Origin: SG8-30 sp963715485
Lineage (GTDB): Bacteria; Pseudomonadota; Gammaproteobacteria; Steroidobacterales; Steroidobacteraceae
NCBI GenBank assembly: GCA_963715485.1
Contig: OY970244.1
Span: 1,736,001 to 1,800,000, forward strand
Reading direction: 5' to 3'
DNA: 64,000 nt
This document shows, one piece after another, positions 51,859 to 60,754 of the stretch (positions are counted from its first letter, which is position 1; each line of letters starts with the position of its first letter). Below the pieces are notes generated by a model. That model saw nothing but the letters and a program-made list of their open reading frames with translations. It was not told the DNA's origin and searched no databases. Both the position numbers and the translations under genes were made by a program.

Positions 51859-53082
51859 TCAGGCCCGCTCGCTGACCAGGCGCTGCAGACGCTTGAGCGT
51901 GCGGTCGAGGTCCTGCAGTACCCGCGAATTGGAGCGACGTTGCTGCTCGAGTGAGGCGTGGAAGCTGCGGTGCTCGTCCTGCAGGATTGATCGCCGTAGT
52001 CGCAAACCGTGACGCGCCAGCACCGGCTCCAGCCTGGCAGCCTGCCGCCTGAGATCAGCGCGTACTCGCTGGTAGGCGTGGTCCACCAGACGCCGGCGGT
52101 CGGCGTAACGGAATACATTGGCGAAGAACATCTGCGCGTCGTCCCGGTCGGGCTCGAACAACAGGATGTCGGCCTCAGGGAAGCGCGAACCATAGCCCGC
52201 CATTCCGACCAGCATCCGCGACTGGATCAGCGACCGGAATGTCTGGCCCAGGACTACGGCGAGGCCGCGGTCGATGAGCTCGCCATCCGGCCTGTGGCGG
52301 CCGCCGCGCGAGGCGTCATAGGCCACCAGTGGGTTGATGCAAAACACCAGGTCGGCGCCGTCGTCGAGTACCAGCGAGGCGTGCATCGTGCGCAGAAGTG
52401 CGCCGTCGGCGTACACCTGTCCGTCGATCTCCACGGGCGGGTAGAGGCCGGGCAGCGCGGTGCTGGCCTGGATTGCCCTCGATATCGGCACATGGTCCAT
52501 GCCCGGCGTCCCGAAGCGTGCGGCCTCGCCCGTGTTCAGGTCGGTGGCGACGATATACAGCTGCCGCTTCAACTTGCGGAAGTCGTTGGTCCGACCCCGT
52601 GTGCTGAATACGTTACGCAGGAATTCCTCGAGCGGCGAGCCGTCGAAGATACCGTTGGGCAGTGCCGCGGTGAGCGGGTCGAGGACTTCGGCGAGGTTGC
52701 GCGAGAGCGGCGCGCGGGCATAGTAACCAAGCACCTTGAGCGCAAGGCCCGGAATCTTCGCGATGCGACGCCCGAATTCACGGTAGGCCGGGTGCAGGAA
52801 AATTCCCGGATGAGCGCGGAACTCCGGCGACTCATTGGTGATAATCAGCCGCCCAATATCGAGGGGACTCAGGCCGTTGGCCAGGCCGGCCGCCAGCATC
52901 GATCCTGAGCTCACGCCGACGTAGCCGGACAGGTCGTTGAGATCGAGTCCCTCGATGCTCTCGGCAATCGCCTGCAACGCACCGAGCTCGAAGAATGCTC
53001 CCACCGGACCGCCGCCGGCCAGGGCAACGGCGACTCGCGCACCGTTGCGGCGAGGTCTGCTTGCCAGTTGCGGAGTCAGCAT
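51859..53082 (-). CDS. Patatin-like phospholipase
   Basis: Lipid hydrolase of 407 residues with a Ser-Asp dyad. The oxyanion loop is AGGGPVGA (22-29), the nucleophile is S58 in GVSSG (56-60), and D226 lies in a DGA motif. No signal peptide is seen, so it is probably cytoplasmic or granule-associated. It lies 27 nt after the phasin gene. Patatins near PHA or wax-ester genes may release fatty acids from stored lipid; the substrate is not proven. Confidence 0.88.
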   Translation of the reverse strand: MLTPQLASRPRRNGARVAVALAGGGPVGAFFELGALQAIAESIEGLDLNDLSGYVGVSSGSMLAAGLANGLSPLDIGRLIITNESPEFRAHPGIFLHPAYREFGRRIAKIPGLALKVLGYYARAPLSRNLAEVLDPLTAALPNGIFDGSPLEEFLRNVFSTRGRTNDFRKLKRQLYIVATDLNTGEAARFGTPGMDHVPISRAIQASTALPGLYPPVEIDGQVYADGALLRTMHASLVLDDGADLVFCINPLVAYDASRGGRHRPDGELIDRGLAVVLGQTFRSLIQSRMLVGMAGYGSRFPEADILLFEPDRDDAQMFFANVFRYADRRRLVDHAYQRVRADLRRQAARLEPVLARHGLRLRRSILQDEHRSFHASLEQQRRSNSRVLQDLDRTLKRLQRLVSERA

Positions 53083-53109
53083 GGCTGCCTCCTGGCGTGG
53101 GTCACGCGA

Positions 53110-53652
53110 TCAAGTCCCACCCGGCGGCACGATGCCGGAGCGCGACCCTGTCCGCTTACCCGCACGCGCCTTGCCGGGCTTCTTGCGGGCCGGTGCCGCC
53201 TTCTTGGGAACCGGCCTGGTGCGCGCGAGCTTGTCCACGCTGTGGGTGAGCTCGTTGACTTTGCGGGTCAGTGCGGTGATCTCTTCCGCAGTCGGCATGC
53301 CGAGTTGGTGCAGGGCCCGCTGGACGCGTGTCTGGAAGATCTTCTCCAGATTGTCCCAGGTCTCGGTGGCCTGTCCCTTCACGTCGCCGACACGGCGGTT
53401 GACGGATTTCTGCGCGCCCTGGAAGGCCTGCATGACGACTTTCTGGGCCGTGTCCAGCGCGCTGCCCTGGAGCTTTGATCCCTCACTCACCAGTTCCTCG
53501 AAGAACCTGGTGCTTCCCGACTGCGCGCGGGACATGGCGCCCAACCCGGCGGACCAGATCTGGTTGGCGGAATAGAGCAGGTTCGTGTCGCGTTTGGCCC
53601 GTTCCTGCCGGGACTTGGCTCCGCCAAGCTTGCCTTTCTTCTTCACAGCCAT
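53110..53652 (-). CDS. Phasin-like PHA granule-associated protein
   Basis: Protein of 180 residues. A helical phasin region (about 20-130) with amphipathic repeats is followed by a Lys/Ala/Pro-rich basic tail (about 145-175), the layout of PhaF/PhaI proteins that coat polyhydroxyalkanoate granules, where the basic tail can bind DNA. First gene of the unit with patatin and FFLEELY. No PHA synthase gene is in the window, so the granule may be PHA or wax ester. Confidence 0.85.
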   Translation of the reverse strand: MAVKKKGKLGGAKSRQERAKRDTNLLYSANQIWSAGLGAMSRAQSGSTRFFEELVSEGSKLQGSALDTAQKVVMQAFQGAQKSVNRRVGDVKGQATETWDNLEKIFQTRVQRALHQLGMPTAEEITALTRKVNELTHSVDKLARTRPVPKKAAPARKKPGKARAGKRTGSRSGIVPPGGT

Positions 53653-53779
53653 GATCCACTCCTTGCCGCGCGTGGTTCGATACCGTTACCTTGACCCCAA
53701 GAATAACCCGTTTCCGGCATCTGCGGCGTCGTCGCGCCTGCGTGATGTCGCGTCAGTATTTGCCGCAGGAGGAAGTCTC

Positions 53780-54637
53780 ATGGCCGGCCCGCAGTGGAGT
53801 AAGTTTCCCTACGATCAGAAGTCCTGTTCCTACGCCGGGGCTGCGCTCAAGAAGGCCTGGCCGCGCCTGCACGCCGGCGATCTCGAGCCCTATCCGGAGC
53901 CGGCGGCTCTGGCCAGGCTGGCTGGCGCGAAGATCGATGGGCCGGTCCCGGGCTTCAAGGGTGGTTTCGATGACCTGGCGCCGCGACTGCAGGAGGCCTG
54001 GCGCGCTTTCCACCGCGGTGATTTTCAGGAAGCGACCGATCAGGGAGCGAAGCTGGGACCGTTCGGCGCGTCGGTGGCGAACAAGGCAGCGGCTGTCTAC
54101 TGCACCTACCTCGAGGACGATGACAAGCGCGCGGTACGCATCCTGACCGATGCCGCGACCCGCGGCGAAGAGGCCTGCCGAAAGCTGCCTGAATATGCGA
54201 ACGCCTGGTATTTCTATGCGTTTGCGCTGGGCAGGTATGCGCAACGCATCTCGGTCCTCAAAGCGCTTGGAGAGGGCGTCGGCGGCAAGGTGCAAAGGGC
54301 GCTCGAGACCGTCATCAAACTGGAACCGAAGCATGCGGACGCTCATATCGCGCTCGGAACCTACCATGCGGAGATCATTGACAAGGTCGGTGCGCTCGCC
54401 GGGCGACTGACCTACGGTGCCGACCGCGGCAAGGCGATCAAGTATTTCGAGAAGGCGATCCAGCTGAATCCGCAGGTTGCGATCGGCTACATGGAGTACG
54501 GCAACGGCCTGCTCCTGCTGGAGGGCGAGAAGAAGCAGGGCGAGGCTGTCAAGCTGTACCGGAAAGCCGCGGCCTGCAAGCCCGCCGACGCGATGGAGAG
54601 ACTGGACGTCGAGCAGGCAAAGGCCGAACTCGAGTGA
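53780..54637 (+). CDS. Tetratricopeptide-like repeat protein
   Basis: Protein of 285 residues made of helical pairs; the C-terminal AIKYFEKAIQLNPQVAIGYMEYGNGLLLL stretch has the TPR spacing, and earlier repeats are degenerate. No signal peptide. ATG 53780 follows a strong AGGAGGAAG site; a longer upstream frame is rejected. Divergent from the phasin gene (127 bp) and convergent with the wax synthase gene (6 bp). Partner unknown; it may be a scaffold for the lipid block. Confidence 0.75.
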   Translation: MAGPQWSKFPYDQKSCSYAGAALKKAWPRLHAGDLEPYPEPAALARLAGAKIDGPVPGFKGGFDDLAPRLQEAWRAFHRGDFQEATDQGAKLGPFGASVANKAAAVYCTYLEDDDKRAVRILTDAATRGEEACRKLPEYANAWYFYAFALGRYAQRISVLKALGEGVGGKVQRALETVIKLEPKHADAHIALGTYHAEIIDKVGALAGRLTYGADRGKAIKYFEKAIQLNPQVAIGYMEYGNGLLLLEGEKKQGEAVKLYRKAAACKPADAMERLDVEQAKAELE

Positions 54638-54643
54638 CGGGCG

Positions 54644-56077
54644 CTACGCGACCGCCTGCAGGTAGGGGCCGAGCAGAACCGCGAGCAGGATCGACTCGAA
54701 TTCGCGACCGAATCTCGCAGCGATGACGCCCGGGTCTGCCACCCGCTTGCGGTCGGTGATCAGCCCGAACTGGACCTTGCCGTTATAGCTCAGGATGCTG
54801 ATGCCGAGGCCGATGTCGCCCGACTGGGGCACCCAGAACATCAGTTGCGCAATACGGCTGCCGGCGACGTATAGCTGGTGCGCGGGACCGGGCACGTTGG
54901 AGGCGACCAGCGTTGCCTTTTGCGAAAGCAGGTTGATGGCGACATTCTCGGCGGGTTCTCCGAGCATCCCCAGCGCGGCCATGAGTCCGAGCATCAGCAC
55001 CGGCTGGTAACTGCCCTTCAGTCCTGACATGCCCCGGCGAACTGCCTCGACTCGCTCCAGCGGATTGCGGATGCCGATCGGCAGGTCCAGGAACACCAGT
55101 CCGAACTGGTTACCGAGGCCGTCATCGTGGTGTGCGTCCCGCAGGTTCACCGGAACGGTCGCCCGGATGCTGAGCCCGGCAGTGTCCTCACCCCGATCGC
55201 GCAGGTAGCCACCCAGCGCACCAGCGGCGGCCGCCATCAAGACGTCGTTGATGGTGCAGTCCAGGGCTCGCGCGACCACGCGCACCTCCTCGAGCGGCAG
55301 GGGTTCAGACCAGGCGGCCAGTTTCCTTGCGCCCAGCTTTCCCTTGAACCGTGTCGGTGGGTCATCGGCAAGGGCTGCGACGCGAATCAGCTCCGCCGCA
55401 GCCCCGATTGCATGGCGGGCCATGTCGTTGGCGTGGTCAGGATGGCGGGCCATGTCGATGATCTTGCCGAGCCAGTCGGCTCCTCCCGTGACCGCGGTCC
55501 TGACCAGGGCGGCGCCGGGAATGGGCAGCTGGCCGATGAGCCCCAGGGCCCGGCCAGGGTGGATCGCCGACCTGTGTCCTGCGGTCGTCGGCGGCCGGGT
55601 GATCCGGTCAGGTTGTCGTCCGGCGTCGGTCAGCGACAGGAAAACCCGGGTCAAGGCGATACCGTCGGCGTAACAGTGATGAATGCGCATGATCACCGCT
55701 GCACCGCCGGCGTAGTTGTCCACAAACTGGAATTGCCACAGCGGCCGGCGCGGATCGAGCTTGACCCCGGCCAGGTCGGAGACCAGCGCTTCCAGCTCGA
55801 GTTTACCTGCCGGTGCGGGCAGGGCTACCCGGCGCACGTGCGAGTCGAGATCAAAGTCGTGGTCGGGCACCCAGGCGGCTGAAACCACGTCGTCCACCGG
55901 TCGGTAACGGAACCGCTCGAACTTGAGGAACCGCTCCGCGATGACCTGCCTGAAGCGGGCGAAATCGAGCGGTTCGTCGAGGATCCATACCCCGACGATC
56001 ATCATCAGGTTCGTGGCACGGTCCATGCGCAGCCACGCGGTGTCCACCGCGGACATGCGCTCTCTTTCGGCTGACAT
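54644..56077 (-). CDS. Wax ester synthase / diacylglycerol acyltransferase
   Basis: Acyltransferase of 477 residues that esterifies fatty alcohols or diacylglycerol with acyl-CoA. The catalytic HHxxxDG motif is H133 H134 ... D138 G139, PLW lies at 112-114, and a conserved NDVLMA stretch follows near residue 280. Length fits the WS/DGAT family (about 455-480). Divergent from the fatty acyl-CoA reductase gene over a 137-bp gap. Together they make a complete route from acyl-CoA to wax ester. The ratio of wax to triacylglycerol product cannot be predicted. Confidence 0.93.
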   Translation of the reverse strand: MSAERERMSAVDTAWLRMDRATNLMMIVGVWILDEPLDFARFRQVIAERFLKFERFRYRPVDDVVSAAWVPDHDFDLDSHVRRVALPAPAGKLELEALVSDLAGVKLDPRRPLWQFQFVDNYAGGAAVIMRIHHCYADGIALTRVFLSLTDAGRQPDRITRPPTTAGHRSAIHPGRALGLIGQLPIPGAALVRTAVTGGADWLGKIIDMARHPDHANDMARHAIGAAAELIRVAALADDPPTRFKGKLGARKLAAWSEPLPLEEVRVVARALDCTINDVLMAAAAGALGGYLRDRGEDTAGLSIRATVPVNLRDAHHDDGLGNQFGLVFLDLPIGIRNPLERVEAVRRGMSGLKGSYQPVLMLGLMAALGMLGEPAENVAINLLSQKATLVASNVPGPAHQLYVAGSRIAQLMFWVPQSGDIGLGISILSYNGKVQFGLITDRKRVADPGVIAARFGREFESILLAVLLGPYLQAVA

Positions 56078-56116
56078 ATCAAGCTCTGGGGCGGGATGGG
56101 CTATGCTTACGAGGTA

Positions 56117-56129
56117 ACTATAACCGGTT
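56117..56129. promoter_or_regulatory. Possible operator/promoter in the wax synthase/reductase gap
   Basis: A perfect AACCGGTT palindrome (56122-56129) overlaps a minus-strand TATAGT (56117-56122), 40 nt before the wax synthase ATG. It is a candidate shared control site for the two divergent genes. Confidence 0.35.
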
Positions 56130-56214
56130 CGGCCAGCCGTGGGCGCGCTCCCGCTGCAGGCCCGCGATCAACCGAGGCGCTGGGCCAGGACGGGTCCCCG
56201 GCGGGGAGTTGTAG

Positions 56215-58203
56215 ATGAGCTATTTCGTCACTGGAGCCACTGGGTTCATCGGCCATCACCTGGTCGCGCGGCTGCTCGAGCGCAGCGGCATGGTCTATGT
56301 GCTGGTCCGGCCGCAATCGAAGGCCAAGTTCGAGGCGCTGAAGTCGGTGTGGGGCCGGCGTGCGCGCAGGGTGATTCCGATTGCCGGCGACCTGGCCGAG
56401 CCCAACCTTGGCGTGTCTGCCGCCGACCGCAAGCGCCTGAAGGGCAAGATCAGGCACATGTTCCACCTCGCCGCCGTCTACGACCTCAAGGCGGGTGCTG
56501 AGGAGCAGGACGAAGCGAACGTCCTCGGTACCGATCATGCGCTGCAGTTTGCCGCGAACGTCAAGGCGGGCTGCTTCCACCTCGCAAGCTCGATCGCAGC
56601 GGCCGGCCAGTACCGGGGTACCTTCCGCGAGGACATGTTCGAGGAGGCCACCGGGCTGGACCACCCGTACTTCCGTACCAAGCATGAATCCGAGGCGCTG
56701 GTGCGCAAGCGCTGCAAGGTGCCGTGGCGCGTCTATCGGCCGGGAATCGTCGTTGGGCACTCGGAAACCGGCGAGATCGACAAGGTCGACGGACCCTACT
56801 ATTTCTTCAAGATGATCCAGAAGCTTCGGCAGACGTTGCCTGCCTGGTTCCCGCTGATCGGCTTCGAGGGCGGCTACATCAACATGGTGCCGGTGGACTT
56901 TGTCGCCGACGCCATGGACCATCTCGCGCACCTCGACGGACATGACGGAGAGTGCTTCCATCTCACCGATCCGCGTCAGCGTCGGGTGGGCGAGGTACTC
57001 AACCTGTTCGCCAAGTCCGGGCACGCGCCGACCATGGCCTTCCGACTCGACCCCAAGCTGTTCGAGTTCATCCCGGGCGGCGTGACCAAGTCGATGACCC
57101 ACTACAAGCCGCTGCAGCAGATGATCGACACTATCCTGCGCGACCTGCAGATGCCGAAAGACGTGCTCAGGTTCTCCAACTGGCAAACGCGGTTCGACTC
57201 GACCCAGACGCAGAGGCTGCTCGACGAGGCCGGCATCCGCGTGCCGCAGCTCGAGGACTATGCGTGGCGGTTATGGGACTACTGGGAGCGCCACCTCGAC
57301 CCGGATCTGTCCCTTGACCGCAGCCTTGCCGGCGCGGTGCGCGGCAAGGTGGTCATGATCACGGGCGGGTCGTCGGGCATCGGCCTGGCGGCGGCTGAGC
57401 GCTGCGTGGTGGCCGGCGCCAGGGTGATCATCGTTGCGCGCGACCCCGAGAAGCTCGAGGTGGCACGGGCCCAGCTGGCCGACCTGGGCGAGGTGCACGT
57501 CTATGCCTGCGACATCGCAAATCTTGAGGCCTGCGATGAATTTGCCAGCAAGGTGCTGGACAAGTTCGGTGGCGTCGACGTACTGGTCAACAATGCGGGC
57601 CGGTCGATCCGCCGCTCGATCGACCTGTCCTACGACCGCTTCCACGACTTCGAGCGGACCATGCAGCTCAACTACTTCGCTGCGATCCGCCTGACCATGG
57701 CCCTGTTGCCCTCGATGCTCGGGCGGGGCAGCGGCCACGTGGTCAATATCTCGTCGATCGGCGTCCTTTCCAACGCACCGAGGTTCGCCGGCTACGTATC
57801 GTCGAAGGCGGCACTGGAGGCCTGGACCCGATGCGCCGCCGCGGAACTCGCCGACCGCGGCGTTACGTTCACGATCATCAACATGCCGCTGGTTCGTACG
57901 CCGATGATCGCGCCGACCAAGATCTACGACCAGATGCCGGTGGCGACACCTGACGAGGCCGCGGACATGGTCGCCGAGGCGATTATCGACCGCCCGAAGC
58001 GGATTGCGACCCGCCTCGGGCTGTTCTCGGAGATGCTGCATCTGGCCGCGCCGCGGGTGTCGGAGGTGATGATGAACACTGCCTACAAGATGTTCCCGGA
58101 TTCGGCCGCGGCCAAGGGCGGGGCCAAGGACAAGCCGAAGGACTCGAAGCCGACGCCGGAGGCGGCCATTTTCGCTTCTCTGCTGCGCGGAGTGCACTGG
58201 TAG
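56215..58203 (+). CDS. Two-domain fatty acyl-CoA reductase (alcohol-forming)
   Basis: NADPH-type reductase of 662 residues with two Rossmann domains. The N-terminal extended-SDR half has TGATGFIG (6-13) and Y152/K156; the C-terminal classical-SDR half has TGGSSGIG (383-390) and Y527/K531. Length and both halves closely follow the Marinobacter-type fatty acyl-CoA reductase (about 661 residues), which reduces acyl-CoA via aldehyde to fatty alcohol in one protein. Next to wax synthase it should supply the alcohol. A GGGGAG site precedes ATG 56215. The similarity to Marinobacter is from memory of the family. Confidence 0.92.
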   Translation: MSYFVTGATGFIGHHLVARLLERSGMVYVLVRPQSKAKFEALKSVWGRRARRVIPIAGDLAEPNLGVSAADRKRLKGKIRHMFHLAAVYDLKAGAEEQDEANVLGTDHALQFAANVKAGCFHLASSIAAAGQYRGTFREDMFEEATGLDHPYFRTKHESEALVRKRCKVPWRVYRPGIVVGHSETGEIDKVDGPYYFFKMIQKLRQTLPAWFPLIGFEGGYINMVPVDFVADAMDHLAHLDGHDGECFHLTDPRQRRVGEVLNLFAKSGHAPTMAFRLDPKLFEFIPGGVTKSMTHYKPLQQMIDTILRDLQMPKDVLRFSNWQTRFDSTQTQRLLDEAGIRVPQLEDYAWRLWDYWERHLDPDLSLDRSLAGAVRGKVVMITGGSSGIGLAAAERCVVAGARVIIVARDPEKLEVARAQLADLGEVHVYACDIANLEACDEFASKVLDKFGGVDVLVNNAGRSIRRSIDLSYDRFHDFERTMQLNYFAAIRLTMALLPSMLGRGSGHVVNISSIGVLSNAPRFAGYVSSKAALEAWTRCAAAELADRGVTFTIINMPLVRTPMIAPTKIYDQMPVATPDEAADMVAEAIIDRPKRIATRLGLFSEMLHLAAPRVSEVMMNTAYKMFPDSAAAKGGAKDKPKDSKPTPEAAIFASLLRGVHW

Positions 58204-58345
58204 GCAGTCTCCGCCCGAAGATGCCAACCGCGCCCTGAGCAGCCATTCAACTCCGTATTTGCCGTGGCGCATTGTTGATGGTCCGGGCATACATTGCCGC
58301 CCGTCCCGCCAGTCACGGGTGTTTACCACGTCTTGTGAGGTTCAG

Positions 58346-60454
58346 ATGATCCGTTTGATCGTGCCGTCGGTGGCGGTCTTGATTCTGTGCAACACTGCTG
58401 CCGCGCTTGCGGACGATTCTGCAGCGGCGCAGTCGGCTTGGCAGGAGCCTGCGCAGGTGCGACTGGGGGAGGTTGTCGTGACTGCGCAGAAGCGCAGCGA
58501 AAGCCTGCAGCGGACCCCGGCCGCCATCACCGCGCTCGCGGGTGACACGCTCATGGCAGCGGGTGTAACCGACATCCGGGCAGCGCAGAACCTGGTGCCG
58601 TCGGTACGCTTCCAGGCGGAGAACGCGTCTACGGAGATCTACATCCGCGGCGTAGGATCGACGCTCGATCTTCCGAACATCGAGCCACCGACAGCGTTCA
58701 ACTTCAACGGTAGCTACATTCCGCGTGAGGGAACCAGCGTCGGCCTGTTCGACCTGGCCGCAATCGAGGTGTTGCCCGGCCCCCAGGGAACCCTGTATGG
58801 CCGCAGTGCGCTCGGCGGCGCCGTCAACGTGACCTTCAACCGACCGTCGCAGGAGCCGGGTACGCTGGCGCTGCTGGAGTCCGGAAACTATTCCTTGTTT
58901 CACGTGACGGCGGCGCAGAACCTGCCGGCCACCGAGCGGTTTGCGTTGCGCGTCGCCGGCGACTACATCAGCCATGACGGATACCAGCGGACTGGCGCGG
59001 ATTCCAAGGATGACTACGCCCTGCGTCTGTCCGGACTGTACGAGCCGAGCGACGACGTCTCGGTCTACGTCTGGGTCCACGGCGGCAGCAAGAATGGCCG
59101 GTCACCCAACCTGGTGCGCCGGGGCTATAACGACGGTGCCTTCGACGGCGACCCGACGGCCTTCGACACCAGCGACCCGTGGAACGACATCATCACGGCG
59201 ACGGAGCCGGATGCAGGTCGCCAGGACTACGACAACCTCGTTATCGGGGCGCAGCTGGACTGGAGTTTCGGCGACGCAACCCTCACCTACATTCCGTCGT
59301 ACTTTTACCTCGACTGGGCCGCGGACTACTGGCTCGAGAACCTGCCTTCCTTCCTGTCGGCGCATTACAACCAGTTCACCCACGAGCTACGCCTGGCAGG
59401 CACGGCAGGCGAGCGCTGGCAGTGGCTTGCCGGCCTGTATGCATATCGGGTGACCAATGACGGCCGTTTCATCGTCAACGGCTTCCCGCTGGCGAACATC
59501 AATCGCAACCGGCTCGAGGGCGCGGCGGCCTTCGGCGAGGCGACCTACGGCGCTTCAGAGCGGCTGCGCCTGACCATCGGTGGTCGCTTCAGCAGCGACA
59601 ACCGCCAGGGTGCGGGCACGACCGCATTCGGCCAGCCGTATACGGCGGATCAGGATTTTGATCGTGCCGACTGGAAGCTGGGAGTGGAATTCGACCTCAA
59701 CCAGGGCTCGATGTTGTATTCGACCATCCAGACCGGCTACCAGCCGGGGACCTACAACCTCTTTCCGGCCACTTCCACCCAGGACAACCTGGTCGACGAA
59801 GCCACCCTCATCGCGTACACCGTAGGGATCAAGAGCCGCTTCCTCGACGAACGGCTGCAGGTCAACGACGAAGCCTTCTACTATGACTACCGCGACCTGC
59901 TGGTGCAGTCGTTCAACCTGAATACCGCCCTATTGACGACCTTCAACGCGGAGAAGGTCGAGATCTACGGCAACCAGCTAGACCTGCTTTTCCAGGCGAC
60001 CGAAGATGACCTCCTGGAGCTGTCAATCGGCTACCTGCATGCCCGAAACAAGAAGTTCGTGGTACCTCCCGACATAGACATCGGCTCCGACGACCGCGAC
60101 TTCGCTGGATATTCGCTACAGTACGCGCCGGACTGGACCGCATCGGCGGCCTACCACCACGACTTCCGATTCGCCGGAGGCTACCTGAGGGCGCGGGTTG
60201 AGACCCGATATGAGAGCTCGTTCTGGGGTACCTTTGCCCACAACCGTGGCACCCAGCAGGAGAGCTATACGAAGTCGAATGCGGCGCTGACGTATTACAC
60301 CAACGACGGGCGATGGAGCGTCGGCTTGTGGGTCAGAAACATCGAAGACGAGGCGGTGCTTGCGGCCACGACCACCGGCCAGTTCGGCCCCTATGCGGAT
60401 GCTTTCATCGAGCCGCCGCGCACCTATGGCCTCAGGCTCACATTCGGCCTGTAG
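58346..60454 (+). CDS. TonB-dependent outer-membrane receptor
   Basis: Outer-membrane transporter of 702 residues: signal peptide (1-22, ending AALA), plug domain (about 45-165) beginning GEVVVTAQKR, and a 22-strand-type barrel rich in aromatic alternation, ending with TFGL. EIYIRGVGS and GPQGTLYGRSALGGAVN are standard plug motifs. ATG 58346 was chosen for the signal peptide and GTGAGG upstream. The ligand is unknown; its position after the lipid genes hints at uptake of a hydrophobic or related substrate, but many such receptors take iron complexes. Confidence 0.92.
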   Translation: MIRLIVPSVAVLILCNTAAALADDSAAAQSAWQEPAQVRLGEVVVTAQKRSESLQRTPAAITALAGDTLMAAGVTDIRAAQNLVPSVRFQAENASTEIYIRGVGSTLDLPNIEPPTAFNFNGSYIPREGTSVGLFDLAAIEVLPGPQGTLYGRSALGGAVNVTFNRPSQEPGTLALLESGNYSLFHVTAAQNLPATERFALRVAGDYISHDGYQRTGADSKDDYALRLSGLYEPSDDVSVYVWVHGGSKNGRSPNLVRRGYNDGAFDGDPTAFDTSDPWNDIITATEPDAGRQDYDNLVIGAQLDWSFGDATLTYIPSYFYLDWAADYWLENLPSFLSAHYNQFTHELRLAGTAGERWQWLAGLYAYRVTNDGRFIVNGFPLANINRNRLEGAAAFGEATYGASERLRLTIGGRFSSDNRQGAGTTAFGQPYTADQDFDRADWKLGVEFDLNQGSMLYSTIQTGYQPGTYNLFPATSTQDNLVDEATLIAYTVGIKSRFLDERLQVNDEAFYYDYRDLLVQSFNLNTALLTTFNAEKVEIYGNQLDLLFQATEDDLLELSIGYLHARNKKFVVPPDIDIGSDDRDFAGYSLQYAPDWTASAAYHHDFRFAGGYLRARVETRYESSFWGTFAHNRGTQQESYTKSNAALTYYTNDGRWSVGLWVRNIEDEAVLAATTTGQFGPYADAFIEPPRTYGLRLTFGL

Positions 60455-60587
60455 CCGACCGCCGCCGTCGGCCGGCCCGGGGGCCGCCGCTGCACGGAGT
60501 TCGGATGCCCCGGCAAGCCCGTCCGGGCCCCGCCGAGGGGGGCGATTTCGCCGCGGGGTTGGCTTCAAGCCGGATGATGGGTTCAAA

Positions 60588-60672
60588 TGGTGCCCAGGAG
60601 AGGACTCGAACCTCCACGCCTCGCGGCACTAATACCTGAAACTAGCGCGTCTACCAATTCCGCCACCTGGGC
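60588..60672 (-). tRNA. tRNA-Leu (anticodon CAG)
   Basis: On the minus strand 85 nt fold into a class II tRNA with a long variable arm: acceptor GCCCAGG/CCTGGGC, anticodon loop TTCAGGT (anticodon CAG), discriminator A, encoded CCA (60588-60590). It reads CUG codons. The rest of the 300-bp gap 60455-60754 holds its promoter and no other gene. Confidence 0.95.
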
Positions 60673-60683
60673 ACAGGTTGCGT

Positions 60684-60700
60684 CCGGGGCTCGTCCCCGG
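60684..60700 (-). other. Leader hairpin of pre-tRNA-Leu
   Basis: CCGGGG/CCCCGG with a 5-nt loop, between the promoter and the mature 5' end. Comparable in position to the leader hairpin of tRNA-Glu. Confidence 0.45.
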
Positions 60701-60712
60701 TAAGGGCAGCGC

Positions 60713-60741
60713 AATCTACGCAGGCAGGCCGCCGTTGTCAA
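60713..60741 (-). promoter_or_regulatory. Promoter of tRNA-Leu
   Basis: Minus-strand TTGACA (60736-60741), 17-nt spacer and TAGATT (60713-60718). A near-consensus promoter divergent from rnr. Confidence 0.8.
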
Positions 60742-60754
60742 ATCAGGACTTTCA

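Noticed and set aside
53585..53779. Longer N-terminus for the TPR-like protein
   Set aside because: The upstream frame is antisense to the phasin start, and the strong AGGAGGAAG site points to ATG 53780.
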